Source of the DNA: WRGT01 sp964450405
GTDB taxonomy: Bacteria > Spirochaetota > UBA4802 > UBA5550
Assembly: GCA_964450405.1 (NCBI GenBank)
Contig: CAYVCQ010000015.1
Coordinates: 49,732-113,731, forward strand
Reading direction: 5' to 3'
Length of the DNA: 64,000 bases
A program made the translations under genes and the position numbers. Numbering within the stretch: the stretch's first letter is position 1; every line of letters begins with the position of its first letter. Below are positions 26,200 to 34,808 of this stretch, one piece after another. The notes under the pieces are model-generated. The model searched no databases. It had not been told where the DNA came from and worked only from the letters and a program-made list of their open reading frames with translations.

Positions 26200-27458
26200 T
26201 GAACTATATCTTAATACATATTGTAGTTTTAATTATTCTTTTACTTCTGTCTGCTTTTTTTTCAGGAACTGAAACTGCCTTGTTCTCATTGAAAAAAGCA
26301 GATCTCCATAGATTTTCAGAATCAAAAAAAAATACTGAAAATTCAATTGCCCGTATAATGAAAGATCCCGAAAAAATTCTTATAACACTTTTGATGGGAA
26401 ACCTTTTTGTTAATCTCTCCTTAACGGCAATTGCTACAAATTTCATGCTGGGCTTTTTCGGTCATTATGGACATTTAATAACTATAGCTTTTGTAACGCC
26501 TCTTATAATAATTCTTTCAGAGATAACTCCAAAAATTATTGCCGTCAATAATTATCATACAATAAGTAAAAACTTTTTTCCATATATAAATTTGTTTCAT
26601 AAAATTTCATCACCTTTGAGATATGGAATTCTTTTCTTCTCTGATATGCTTATCAAATTGCTGAACCTGAATCTCCAGCATAGTAATTTGACTGAAGACG
26701 AACTCGGGCATGTCATTACAAGCGGAGAGAAACAGGGGTTAATCAATAAACAGGAAAGTGAAATCCTGAAAAATGTACTTCGTTTCACTAAAAAAGAAGC
26801 TTCGAATATTATGTATCCAAGAAATCAGGCAATCTTTATTGAATATGGATCTACCGTAGAAGAAGCAATGGCATTGATTCTTGAAAATGAGATCGTAAGA
26901 ATTCCTGTATATAAAAATGATCCGGACAATATTGCAGGTGTAATTGATTCGCGCGATTTGATATCATCATTTATTTCAAACAAAAAGAGGAGTATAAATA
27001 AATTCATCAGGCCGATCGATTTTTTCCCTTTTTCAAAAGATCTAAATGATCTGTTAAACGATTTTTTAACAAAGAAAATTCAAATAGCGATTGTTGTTGA
27101 TGAATATGGCGGTACCGCAGGAGTTGCTACATTAAATTCTATTTTATCCGCACTGCTAGGCAAGGATTTCGGAAAATGGGAAAATTCAAAAAGAGAAATG
27201 GTTAGAGAACTCGGAGATGATAACTATATAATTTATGGTGAGATGCAGCTGGATGAATTTAATACATTCTTTAACTTGAATATTTTCAGCAACGATTCAG
27301 ATACCATAGGTGGATATATAATTGAACAATTGTCGTCATTGCCGGAAAAAGGTGATTTTATCAGAATTGAAAATTTAGAACTTAAAATAAAAAGTGTAAT
27401 AAAGAGAACCATTAAAACTATAGAAGTAACCAAAATTGATTATAGAAGGATTGACTGA
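26199..27458 (+). CDS. CNNM/CorC-HlyC family membrane protein (paralogue 1)
   Basis: A 419-residue integral membrane protein: N-terminal DUF21 membrane domain (starting near residue 1, FSGTETALFSLKK), two CBS domains (about 200-310, with VVDEYGGTAGV) and a C-terminal CorC/HlyC domain. Relatives are linked to Mg2+/Co2+ efflux or resistance; transported ion is inference. It is followed by a second copy of the same architecture at 27458. The start overlaps the HTH gene by one base, suggesting coupling. Confidence 0.87.
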   Translation: MNYILIHIVVLIILLLLSAFFSGTETALFSLKKADLHRFSESKKNTENSIARIMKDPEKILITLLMGNLFVNLSLTAIATNFMLGFFGHYGHLITIAFVTPLIIILSEITPKIIAVNNYHTISKNFFPYINLFHKISSPLRYGILFFSDMLIKLLNLNLQHSNLTEDELGHVITSGEKQGLINKQESEILKNVLRFTKKEASNIMYPRNQAIFIEYGSTVEEAMALILENEIVRIPVYKNDPDNIAGVIDSRDLISSFISNKKRSINKFIRPIDFFPFSKDLNDLLNDFLTKKIQIAIVVDEYGGTAGVATLNSILSALLGKDFGKWENSKREMVRELGDDNYIIYGEMQLDEFNTFFNLNIFSNDSDTIGGYIIEQLSSLPEKGDFIRIENLELKIKSVIKRTIKTIEVTKIDYRRID

Positions 27459-28705
27459 TGTCGGAATTTTTTATTTATCAATTAGTAATTGTTTTCTTTG
27501 CTGTAGGAGCTACTTTTTTTTCATGTGTAGAAACTGCTATAATTTCATCAAGAAGAATTTCGATTGAAACTTTAAGTAAAAAAGGGAATAAGAGTGCAAT
27601 TCGAAGTTTGAGTATTCTTGATGATCTTGAAAATGCAATAGGGATGGTATTAATCGGCAACAATATTTCAACCATTTCATCCACAGCATTTATAACCTAT
27701 GTTGTAACAAAGGTTTATTCTTATAATGATACTCAGCTGCTTTTTGTAACCATAGCTCAAACTATGTTTATTCTTCTTTTTTGTGAAATAGGTCCTAAAA
27801 TTGTATCAAAGGGTAATGCTGAATATTTTCTGATGTTCTTTTCAATTCCGACAGTGTTTCTAATGAAACTTTTTAAACCTCTAATAAGAGTTGCTCTATT
27901 CTTTTCTGAAACAATTACCGGAATTTTCAAAATTAAAGCTGGAGAAATATCTCCGATAAAAAGCCGGGATGATATTGCAACTTTCATTTCAATCGGACGG
28001 AAAGAGGGGATTATTGATGAAGAGAAAAATCTTTATCTGTCGGAAATACTATCTTTCAAAAATGCGCATGCTTACGAGATAATGATACCATCGGTAGATA
28101 TAATTTCAATTGATGTAAATGAATCTTATAAAAATATAATTGCAGTGATTGAAAAGACAAGATTTTCAAGACTCCCGGTGTACAAAACTAAAGAAGACAA
28201 TTTCATAGGATATATATATTATAGAGATCTGCTGAAAAAGCATTCAGGTAAAATTGAGGATATTATTATTGAACCGGCTTTTATTCCTGAAACAAAAAAC
28301 GTATTCGAAATTTATAATAAAATGCAGAAAGAAAGAATCCCCTTACTCTTTGTCGTTGATGAATACGGGAATACCACAGGCATGCTTACCTTTGAAGATA
28401 TTGCTGAAGAGATTGTTGGAGAGATACAGACAGATGATCATCCCTCGGAAAAAATAATTACAAAGATTACTGAAAAAAAATACATTTTAAGCGGGCGTCT
28501 GGATATAGATTATTTCCAGAGATATTTTAACATTGATATAAATAAAAAACATTTTGAAACACTTGCCGGTTTTTTAATGAGTCTAAGCGGAGATATCCCG
28601 GCCAGGGGGAATCATATCAGGTTTAAAGAATATGAATTTATAATTGAAGAGACCGGTTTGAGAACAATAGATAAAGTTTTATTTATTCTACCCAGGAACA
28701 AATAA
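27458..28705 (+). CDS. CNNM/CorC-HlyC family membrane protein (paralogue 2)
   Basis: A 415-residue paralogue of the preceding protein with the same order: DUF21, CBS pair (VVDEYGNTTGM), CorC/HlyC domain. The two genes overlap by one base (TGATG). They are clearly diverged, so the duplication is old. They could form a hetero-oligomer or act on different ions; neither is shown by sequence. The three-gene operon HTH-CNNM-CNNM is compact. Confidence 0.87.
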   Translation: MSEFFIYQLVIVFFAVGATFFSCVETAIISSRRISIETLSKKGNKSAIRSLSILDDLENAIGMVLIGNNISTISSTAFITYVVTKVYSYNDTQLLFVTIAQTMFILLFCEIGPKIVSKGNAEYFLMFFSIPTVFLMKLFKPLIRVALFFSETITGIFKIKAGEISPIKSRDDIATFISIGRKEGIIDEEKNLYLSEILSFKNAHAYEIMIPSVDIISIDVNESYKNIIAVIEKTRFSRLPVYKTKEDNFIGYIYYRDLLKKHSGKIEDIIIEPAFIPETKNVFEIYNKMQKERIPLLFVVDEYGNTTGMLTFEDIAEEIVGEIQTDDHPSEKIITKITEKKYILSGRLDIDYFQRYFNIDINKKHFETLAGFLMSLSGDIPARGNHIRFKEYEFIIEETGLRTIDKVLFILPRNK

Positions 28706-28732
28706 TCAATATTTCCAGGAAGCATTGTGATT

Positions 28733-29080
28733 CTATTTCGAGAGCATAGGGCCTAAACTTTTTTTCCCTCCGAGGATGTGAAAATGAAGATGAAAAACCT
28801 CCTGGCCGGCAGCTCTTCCGTTATTAACAATCAATCGGTATCCATCTTCAGAAAGATTTTTAAGTTTTGCAATTTCTTTAACTCCCTCAAACATTGCTGC
28901 AGTTATAGAGCTATCTTCTGCGGAAATATTATCAACTGATTCAATATGCTTTTTGGGAATAACCAGAATGTGCACCGGAGAAGCGGGATTGATATCATTG
29001 AACGCTAAAATTGTTTCATTTTCATAAACAAGCTGTGCAGGTATCTCTTTAGAAATAATTTTACAGAAAATACAGCTCAT
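28733..29080 (-). CDS. HIT-family nucleotide-binding protein (HinT type)
   Basis: Histidine-triad purine nucleoside phosphoramidase-like protein, about 115 residues. The N-terminal CIFC metal-binding pair and the C-terminal HLHFHILGG triad are both present. I start at the ATG whose complement is at 29078-29080 because AAGGAG lies about nine bases before it; a longer frame begins 20 codons upstream without support. Single-gene unit facing the CNNM operon. Confidence 0.9.
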   Translation of the reverse strand: MSCIFCKIISKEIPAQLVYENETILAFNDINPASPVHILVIPKKHIESVDNISAEDSSITAAMFEGVKEIAKLKNLSEDGYRLIVNNGRAAGQEVFHLHFHILGGKKSLGPMLSK

Positions 29081-29204
29081 ATTTAAACACTCCTTTAATA
29101 TAATATAATTTTCTAAGAATATACTAGATAATAAAAGCATTGAAACGTTATTGCAAAAAACCTAATGGTATTTTGTCTCCGCCGTGTCACTCAGAGGAGG
29201 AGAT

Positions 29205-29241
29205 CAATTTCGCACCATTTATGAGAAATGATGGTGAAATT
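29205..29241 (-). terminator. Possible hairpin between HIT and lipoprotein genes
   Basis: Read on the minus strand, AATTTCACCAT pairs with ATGGTGCGAAATT with one bulge, just past the lipoprotein stop. No clear T-run follows, so a terminator role is only suggested. Confidence 0.3.
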
Positions 29242-29248
29242 AGTGATA

Positions 29249-29983
29249 TTATTTTTTATACAAATAATCGATAATCTCATGTTTAAAGGCATCTTTTTTA
29301 TCCGGATCAAGCGTCTTTAAATAATTGTCTATCAAAGATTTAATTTTAACGATCTCCATCTGTTCATCAATCACCGGAGATTTACTGCTATTTTCGAGTA
29401 TCAAGGGTATAGGTGAAATTTTATCATAATTTTTATCATTATATTCTCTAATGCTATCTTTTCCGGATTGAAGGAAGTACTTTAATCGTTCAAAAATATA
29501 ATCGATGCTGCTCATTTCAGTGTTTATTATTTTTAAAGAGGAACCTCCATTATAAATTCCGATCTTCAATTTTAATTTTCTTTCATCAAAATAATCCTGA
29601 TCAAACGTAATAGTAATACTGTTATTTTCAGAATTTTTTTTCCTCCATTTATTTGTTGTAACCCTTAATATGCCCTCTGTTTCGATAATTGATAAATCAT
29701 TTGAATTGATGAAACTTTGAAATTCACTTATATCAATAGTTATGTTATATTCTGTAGCCAGCATAAACATAATTTTTTTTACTGGAAATTTTTTAAAGAA
29801 GTTAAGCGCTTCTTCTTTACTCTGCCCTATGAGATTGTAATCAAATTCTGAAAAATGAAATTTTTTATCTGGAAGCTTATTTATATTTTCCTTCAAATTT
29901 TCATTTGTATTTAAGAAGCACCCGGTGCAAAAGTATAAAGAAATAAATACAAAAGACGTAATTTTATAAAGTTTTGATTTCAT
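29249..29983 (-). CDS. Lipoprotein of unknown function
   Basis: A 244-residue exported protein not resembling a family I can name. The N-terminus MKSKLYKITSFVFISLYF leads to CTGC. The lipobox has Cys at -3 rather than Leu, which is loose but seen in diverse bacteria. The mature part is charged and Asn/Lys/Ile-rich with predicted helices. ATG 29983 is supported by AGGTGA eight bases upstream; a GTG 12 bases earlier is possible. It is divergent from the STAS operon. Confidence 0.6.
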   Translation of the reverse strand: MKSKLYKITSFVFISLYFCTGCFLNTNENLKENINKLPDKKFHFSEFDYNLIGQSKEEALNFFKKFPVKKIMFMLATEYNITIDISEFQSFINSNDLSIIETEGILRVTTNKWRKKNSENNSITITFDQDYFDERKLKLKIGIYNGGSSLKIINTEMSSIDYIFERLKYFLQSGKDSIREYNDKNYDKISPIPLILENSSKSPVIDEQMEIVKIKSLIDNYLKTLDPDKKDAFKHEIIDYLYKK

Positions 29984-30189
29984 AAAACATTTCACCTGTA
30001 CAATTTAGTTTAAATCAAGAGTGCTGCTTATGTATATAATCATTTATTTCATTAGCGGGAAGTGTACTTAAATTCATTTTTGCCTTGTCAAATTTCTGTA
30101 TAAGATAAAGTATTTGTTATATCTTATATTTGTGCAATACAAATTATCTGTTTATATATAAAAAAATTGTAAGTATTAATAAACAGATA

Positions 30190-30311
30190 GCGAAATTACT
30201 CAATTTCGTTTATAGTGTGGAGGAGATATAATGTCGTTGATTTTTTATTAATTTACAAAAGTTTAGGGAGATTGTTGAATACTGTAGATGAAAAAAATGG
30301 GGGATACAATG
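30190..30311 (+). promoter_or_regulatory. Leader region with hairpin and two short ribosome-site-bearing frames
   Basis: CGAAATT-ACTC-AATTTCG (30191-30208) forms a stem loop. Next, GGAGGAG followed by ATG 30231 encodes a 6-codon frame ending at TAA 30249. AGGGAG followed by TTG 30275 encodes 14 codons whose TAA falls inside the STAS start region. The rest of the 325-base gap (29984-30308) is AT-rich with no gene. Translation of these frames is unproven. Confidence 0.35.
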
Positions 30312-30683
30312 AGTGGTAAAAATATTTTTACAAATAATTACGATTCAGCCAGTAAAATTCTTATAGGCAAAATCGAATTGACTTCGATGGAAAAAGATGA
30401 TGCAAAATCAATTTATGATTTGACCTTTGAGGGATTACAGCTTTATCCTGAATATAACAGTTATATTCTTGATGCCTCACTTGTCAGCGAGGTTACCGTG
30501 GCTTCTTTCGGTTATCTAATGAAAGTACATGGTGCAGTAAAAAGAACTGCAGGTTATCTGGTTCTTATTTTAAAAGAGGATATACTTCAGAATTTTATGA
30601 TTTCATACCCGCAAATGTTTGATCTTTTTGCAGTTTTTTTCACAGTAGATGATGCCGTAAAATATATTGAATCTAAAAGATAA
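30309..30683 (+). CDS. STAS-domain protein (anti-sigma-factor-antagonist type)
   Basis: A 124-residue single-domain protein with the beta-alpha pattern of STAS domains: ILIGKIELTS, YILDASLVSEVTVASFGYL and the closing TVDDAVKYI. The usual phosphorylatable Ser in the D-S-x-G loop is replaced by ASLVSEVTVASFG, where S84-S88-type residues might serve; this is uncertain. ATG 30309 is preceded by GGGGGAT; an earlier ATG (30288) lacks a ribosome site. It is followed two bases later by an HD-domain gene, so the two likely form a signalling pair. SpoIIE-type phosphatase at 18886 is a possible partner. Confidence 0.65.
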   Translation: MSGKNIFTNNYDSASKILIGKIELTSMEKDDAKSIYDLTFEGLQLYPEYNSYILDASLVSEVTVASFGYLMKVHGAVKRTAGYLVLILKEDILQNFMISYPQMFDLFAVFFTVDDAVKYIESKR

Positions 30684-30685
30684 AT

Positions 30686-32074
30686 ATGTTAAACGATAAG
30701 AATTATGTAACGATAACACTGGATGTATTAAAGAAGAATCTGGCCCTTATCCGGCTTAAAAGTATTCCAGTGTGGAGAAAAAATAAAACCGGACAATACG
30801 TTGTTATACCTCTTGAGAAGCTTGAGCAGTTTCTTGGAAATAACGACCAGATTGATATTGTTTTTTTTATCACAAATGAGTGGGAAAATATAATTGATCT
30901 TGATGATTTTAATACTAAAAAAGATGCGGCCAGCCGCCAAAACAAGTGGGCTGATTCAGGATCATATTATTATTTAGAGAAACGATTAGAGATTAAAAAA
31001 ATGACGCCTGCCCAGAGAGATAAAGAATATCAATCTGTATTATATTTTCTCCAGAAGATTGAATCTTCAAAAAAAGTTTTAAATGAGGATATGCTGGTCA
31101 ATTTAATTGAAGCTGTCTCAGATGCATTTGTATTAAATAAGGCCTCATTTGAAGAAAACTATGAATCGAATAACAGTATATCTACAGATCATATAAAAGC
31201 GATGGCCAAGAATACAACATCTCTGGTTCAAAGCATTATGGGTGTTATGAAAAACAATAATGCTGCAAATAATTTCATAAACATGCTTGGCGAAAAATCA
31301 AAGGGGTCGACTGTTGCTCATATGAATTCTGTTTTTCTGATTTTTCTATCATTCTGTTATTTTTACAATGCACAGTTTGCGAAGGGAAAAATTACAAAGA
31401 TCAGATCTGAATATAAAACTAAATATTTTAAATACTATGAGAAGCTGATTCCGGAAAACTCCCCTGAAAGTCTGGAGGATGTTTTTATAGGAGGAATGCG
31501 TGAAATACCGCTAGATAAACTTTTACAATTCAGCATGGGGGCTCTTCTTCATGATATTGGCAAAATAGACAACATTGACTATTTTGAAGGTGAGGGTAAC
31601 TATGACAAAAAGATTATCAGGAACCATGCTCCTATCAGCTATAATATGATAGTCAAAACAAGAGAATTTGATTCAGAGGTTGCCATGCTTGCCGCTCTTC
31701 ATCATGAATATTATAATGATGCAGCAGGATATGGTATTTCAAAATTACTATTTCAGGAGACTTTAAAAAAATATAAGACTCCCCAGTATTGCCTGACATA
31801 TGATATAGCAGAGTTGAAAAACGGTCGTGCTCTGGCATATGTTCCCATTAAAATCCTCGAGATAATTGATGTCTTTGATGCACTTACAGATAAAAACCGC
31901 AGATATCGGGAAAAGGAATTTTCCATAGATGAAGCCCTTAAATTGATGAAAAGCGATTTCATAGATAAAAGTCTTAAAATTGATCCTATTCTGTTTACAA
32001 TTTTTCTCGATTATATAAACAGTCATTCAATTTTACAGGATAAAACACTGCTCCAGAAAGTAAGCTTTAAATAA
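30686..32074 (+). CDS. HD-GYP-like phosphodiesterase
   Basis: A 462-residue cytoplasmic protein with a divergent N-terminal half and a C-terminal HD-GYP-like domain: LLHDIGK with H289/D290 and K293, H314, HHE at 339-341, then AAGYG at 346-350 in place of GYP, and DVFDALTDKNRRYRE. HD-GYP enzymes hydrolyse cyclic di-GMP. The Pro-to-Gly change and the altered loop leave that activity uncertain. The gene follows the STAS gene by two bases. The N-terminal part resembles no domain I recognise. Confidence 0.8.
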   Translation: MLNDKNYVTITLDVLKKNLALIRLKSIPVWRKNKTGQYVVIPLEKLEQFLGNNDQIDIVFFITNEWENIIDLDDFNTKKDAASRQNKWADSGSYYYLEKRLEIKKMTPAQRDKEYQSVLYFLQKIESSKKVLNEDMLVNLIEAVSDAFVLNKASFEENYESNNSISTDHIKAMAKNTTSLVQSIMGVMKNNNAANNFINMLGEKSKGSTVAHMNSVFLIFLSFCYFYNAQFAKGKITKIRSEYKTKYFKYYEKLIPENSPESLEDVFIGGMREIPLDKLLQFSMGALLHDIGKIDNIDYFEGEGNYDKKIIRNHAPISYNMIVKTREFDSEVAMLAALHHEYYNDAAGYGISKLLFQETLKKYKTPQYCLTYDIAELKNGRALAYVPIKILEIIDVFDALTDKNRRYREKEFSIDEALKLMKSDFIDKSLKIDPILFTIFLDYINSHSILQDKTLLQKVSFK

Positions 32075-32182
32075 TTTATTGTTTAAAAATACAGTGTAGT
32101 AAACGCCATATATATCTGACGCTTTAGAGACGTTATTGTTCTTATCATTTTAAAATCAGAAAATAAATACCAGGAAAATGTT

Positions 32183-33295
32183 TTGAATAGTTTTGATTCA
32201 ATAAAAGTTGTTCTTTACCGGGAAGATGATCTAAGATATAATATGACCGGAGAGATAATAAAAAAGTCACGTTTAAATGAAAAACAAATAATTGAATTTG
32301 ATAGTGATGAAGATCTTTCATTCAAAATTAAGGAATTAAAGGAAAATTTTGATTCCAAGGAAGTTCTAATATTAAAAGAATTTATGGGGAGAAAATTTCA
32401 GAAATGCCCCGGTTCTCCGAATGTTATATGCTGCAATTATTATCTTCTAAACACCTGTTTCAACTGTCTGTATAATTGTACTTATTGTTTTTTAAACTCA
32501 TACCTTAATTCCTATGGAATTGTTCAGTTTGTAAATCTTGAAGATCTATCGGAATTGATAAGAGACCACTGCAGCAGTAAAGACCATGCTGTTCGAATTG
32601 GTACTGGTGAGTTTACCGATTCATTGATGTATGACGAGATAACTTCAATTTCCATAAAGTTAATTGAATCAACTTCATCAATATCAAATCTCTTTCTTGA
32701 ATTTAAGACTAAATCATACAATATAGACCACCTTGAAAAAATTCAGAACAAAGGTAATGCTGTGCTGGCCTGGAGTGTTAATACTCAGACTAATATTGAT
32801 CTCTATGAAGCCGGCGCATCAAATATAAGAGAAAGAATTGATGCCGCAGCAAGAGCCCAGAAATGGGGTTATAATACAGCTTTTCATTTTGATCCGATAA
32901 TTAAATATGATAATTTTATTGAAGATTATTTCAAGGTTATTGAACTCATGGCGGAGAAACTCATCCCATCGAAGATTATATGGATTTCACTCGGATGTTT
33001 CAGATACAGTCCCGGATTTAAAGAGATTATTAAAAACTCCTTCCCGGATGAAAAGCTTACTGTTGCCGAGATGTTTCCCGGAATTGACGGGAAATACCGG
33101 TACCTGACTACTGAAAGAACCGTGATTTTTAAACAGATTAAAGATAAAATTGAGAGTCACTTCCCCGGGGTTTTTATATATTTATGCATGGAAGATGCTG
33201 AAATGTGGCATAAAGTATATGGTAAAAAATACACAGTTTCCGAAGATCTTGAAAATGATTTTAATACTTATTTACTTAAAAATTTCATGAAATAA
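32183..33295 (+). CDS. Spore-photoproduct-lyase-like radical SAM protein
   Basis: A 370-residue radical-SAM enzyme related to SplB. The 4Fe-4S cluster motif CLYNCTYC gives C95, C99 and C102, preceded by a KCPGSPNVICCNYY stretch and followed by RIGTGEFTDSL. SplB repairs the thymine spore photoproduct, but this organism shows no other sporulation genes in the window, so the lesion repaired is unclear. I set the start at TTG 32183 with AGGA eight bases upstream. Function as a DNA repair lyase is inferred from the family. Confidence 0.75.
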   Translation: MNSFDSIKVVLYREDDLRYNMTGEIIKKSRLNEKQIIEFDSDEDLSFKIKELKENFDSKEVLILKEFMGRKFQKCPGSPNVICCNYYLLNTCFNCLYNCTYCFLNSYLNSYGIVQFVNLEDLSELIRDHCSSKDHAVRIGTGEFTDSLMYDEITSISIKLIESTSSISNLFLEFKTKSYNIDHLEKIQNKGNAVLAWSVNTQTNIDLYEAGASNIRERIDAAARAQKWGYNTAFHFDPIIKYDNFIEDYFKVIELMAEKLIPSKIIWISLGCFRYSPGFKEIIKNSFPDEKLTVAEMFPGIDGKYRYLTTERTVIFKQIKDKIESHFPGVFIYLCMEDAEMWHKVYGKKYTVSEDLENDFNTYLLKNFMK

Positions 33296-33466
33296 TCTTT
33301 ACTTTAGAAATCCAGCTTTCTATATGGATAAAGCAAAGTTATATTAACTGTTTATAAACTGTTGGGAATATTATTCAGTTTCACCGATGAGACAGCGGGA
33401 AGCGTCATTTATTACGGTTTATTTTTAGTTACGAAACAATTATATGATATCGGGGGATATTAAAAC

Positions 33467-34579
33467 TTGCAGATAAGTGACGTTAAAGAAAACCAGAGAG
33501 AATTGTATCAGCTGTTAAGTAAAATTGACGGATTATATAACTCGATGGAAATAGATAAATTGAAATTCAAACTCTCTGAATTGGAGCTGCTTGTTCAAAG
33601 TGATGAAGCCTGGAAAGACCAGGTGAAGTTTACCGAACTGAATCAGGAGATCAGTAAAGTTAAAAGAAAGATAGATCCCCTGATATCTATTAAAAAGGAA
33701 GCAGAGGAATCGATTGAACTAATCGAAATGGCTCTTGCTGAAGAGGATCTTGAGATTATCTCTGAAATTGCTTCCAGTATAAAACAGCTTGAAGATAAAT
33801 TTTCTTCGCTTGAAACAAAGGAACTTCTCTCCGATCCCGATGACATGAAAGATGCATTTGTCACCATTCATCCCGGTGCAGGCGGAACCGAATCTCAGGA
33901 TTGGGCAAGTATGCTTTTTAGAATGTATTCCAGATGGGGTGAAAAAAACGGATTTTCCATAGAATATATAGACTATACTCAAGGCGATGAAGCGGGTATC
34001 AAAAGTGCTACAATTCTTGTAAAGGGCGAGTATGCCTATGGTTTGCTGAAAGGTGAAACCGGAGTCCACCGGCTTGTACGGATTTCGCCGTTTGATGCTG
34101 CCAAGAGACGGCATACATCATTTGCATCAATCGAAGTGCTGCCGGATGTTGATGATACAATTCTGATAGATATAAATGAAAATGATCTGAAAATTGATAC
34201 ATATAGAGCTTCAGGTGCAGGCGGACAGCATGTTAATAAAACCGATTCTGCCGTTCGTATTACTCACCTCCCGAGTGGACTTGTAGTTCAATGCCAGAAT
34301 GAAAGATCCCAGCATAAGAATAAAGCCTTCGCGATGAAAGTTTTAAAGGCCAGATTATACGATTTATACAAAGCAGAGCAGACAGAAAAGAAACAGGATT
34401 TTGTCGGTGAAAAAAAGGATATCTCCTGGGGACATCAGATAAGATCATATGTATTTCAGCCATATACACTTGTAAAAGATCACAGAACAGCAGAAGAGAC
34501 TGGAAGCGTAGATTTTGTTTTTGATGGTGAAATAAACAGATTTTTATATGCATACCTTAAAAGTAAAAAGAACCTTTAA
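33467..34579 (+). CDS. prfB: Peptide chain release factor 2 (no programmed frameshift)
   Basis: Class I release factor that reads UGA/UAA and triggers peptide release, 370 residues. RF2 specificity motif SPF is at 207-209 and GGQ at 252-254. In many bacteria prfB needs a +1 shift at an in-frame UGA near codon 26; here the frame runs through (LYNSMEIDKL) with no stop. Start TTG 33467 follows GGGGGAT about ten bases upstream. The usual autoregulation by frameshifting therefore seems absent. Confidence 0.93.
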   Translation: MQISDVKENQRELYQLLSKIDGLYNSMEIDKLKFKLSELELLVQSDEAWKDQVKFTELNQEISKVKRKIDPLISIKKEAEESIELIEMALAEEDLEIISEIASSIKQLEDKFSSLETKELLSDPDDMKDAFVTIHPGAGGTESQDWASMLFRMYSRWGEKNGFSIEYIDYTQGDEAGIKSATILVKGEYAYGLLKGETGVHRLVRISPFDAAKRRHTSFASIEVLPDVDDTILIDINENDLKIDTYRASGAGGQHVNKTDSAVRITHLPSGLVVQCQNERSQHKNKAFAMKVLKARLYDLYKAEQTEKKQDFVGEKKDISWGHQIRSYVFQPYTLVKDHRTAEETGSVDFVFDGEINRFLYAYLKSKKNL

Positions 34580-34608
34580 CAGCCATTAAACAATAGATTA
34601 GTTTTTTT

Positions 34609-34745
34609 GTCATTCCGGCTGGAGCAACAGCGGAATGCCGGCGACCGAAGGAAGAGCTTCGCTAATCTCACAGATTAAGCATAATAAACTTGTTTTATGA
34701 GATTCCGGTATTTGCAAAAAATGAAAAAGCAAAACCGGAATGACA
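34609..34745. repeat. MITE-like repeat, TGTCATTCC family, copy D
   Basis: Starts TGTCATTCCGGCTGGAGC and ends AAAACCGGAATGACA, with inner TGAGATTCCGGTATTTGC. At 137 bases it is close in size to copy B (140). It lies between prfB and the unknown gene at 34809. Confidence 0.75.
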
Positions 34746-34808
34746 TAAAATTGTCTAATTAAATCGTTAACTGATATGAAATAAGAAAAAATCAAACTGG
34801 AGATTTAA

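Noticed and set aside
33719..34114. Minus-strand frame of about 131 codons
   Set aside because: Antisense to prfB, whose motifs are clear on the other strand.
1..34745. Possible CRISPR array from repeated ATTCCGG units
   Set aside because: Copies are kilobases apart, palindromic and variable in length; there are no regular spacers and no cas genes.
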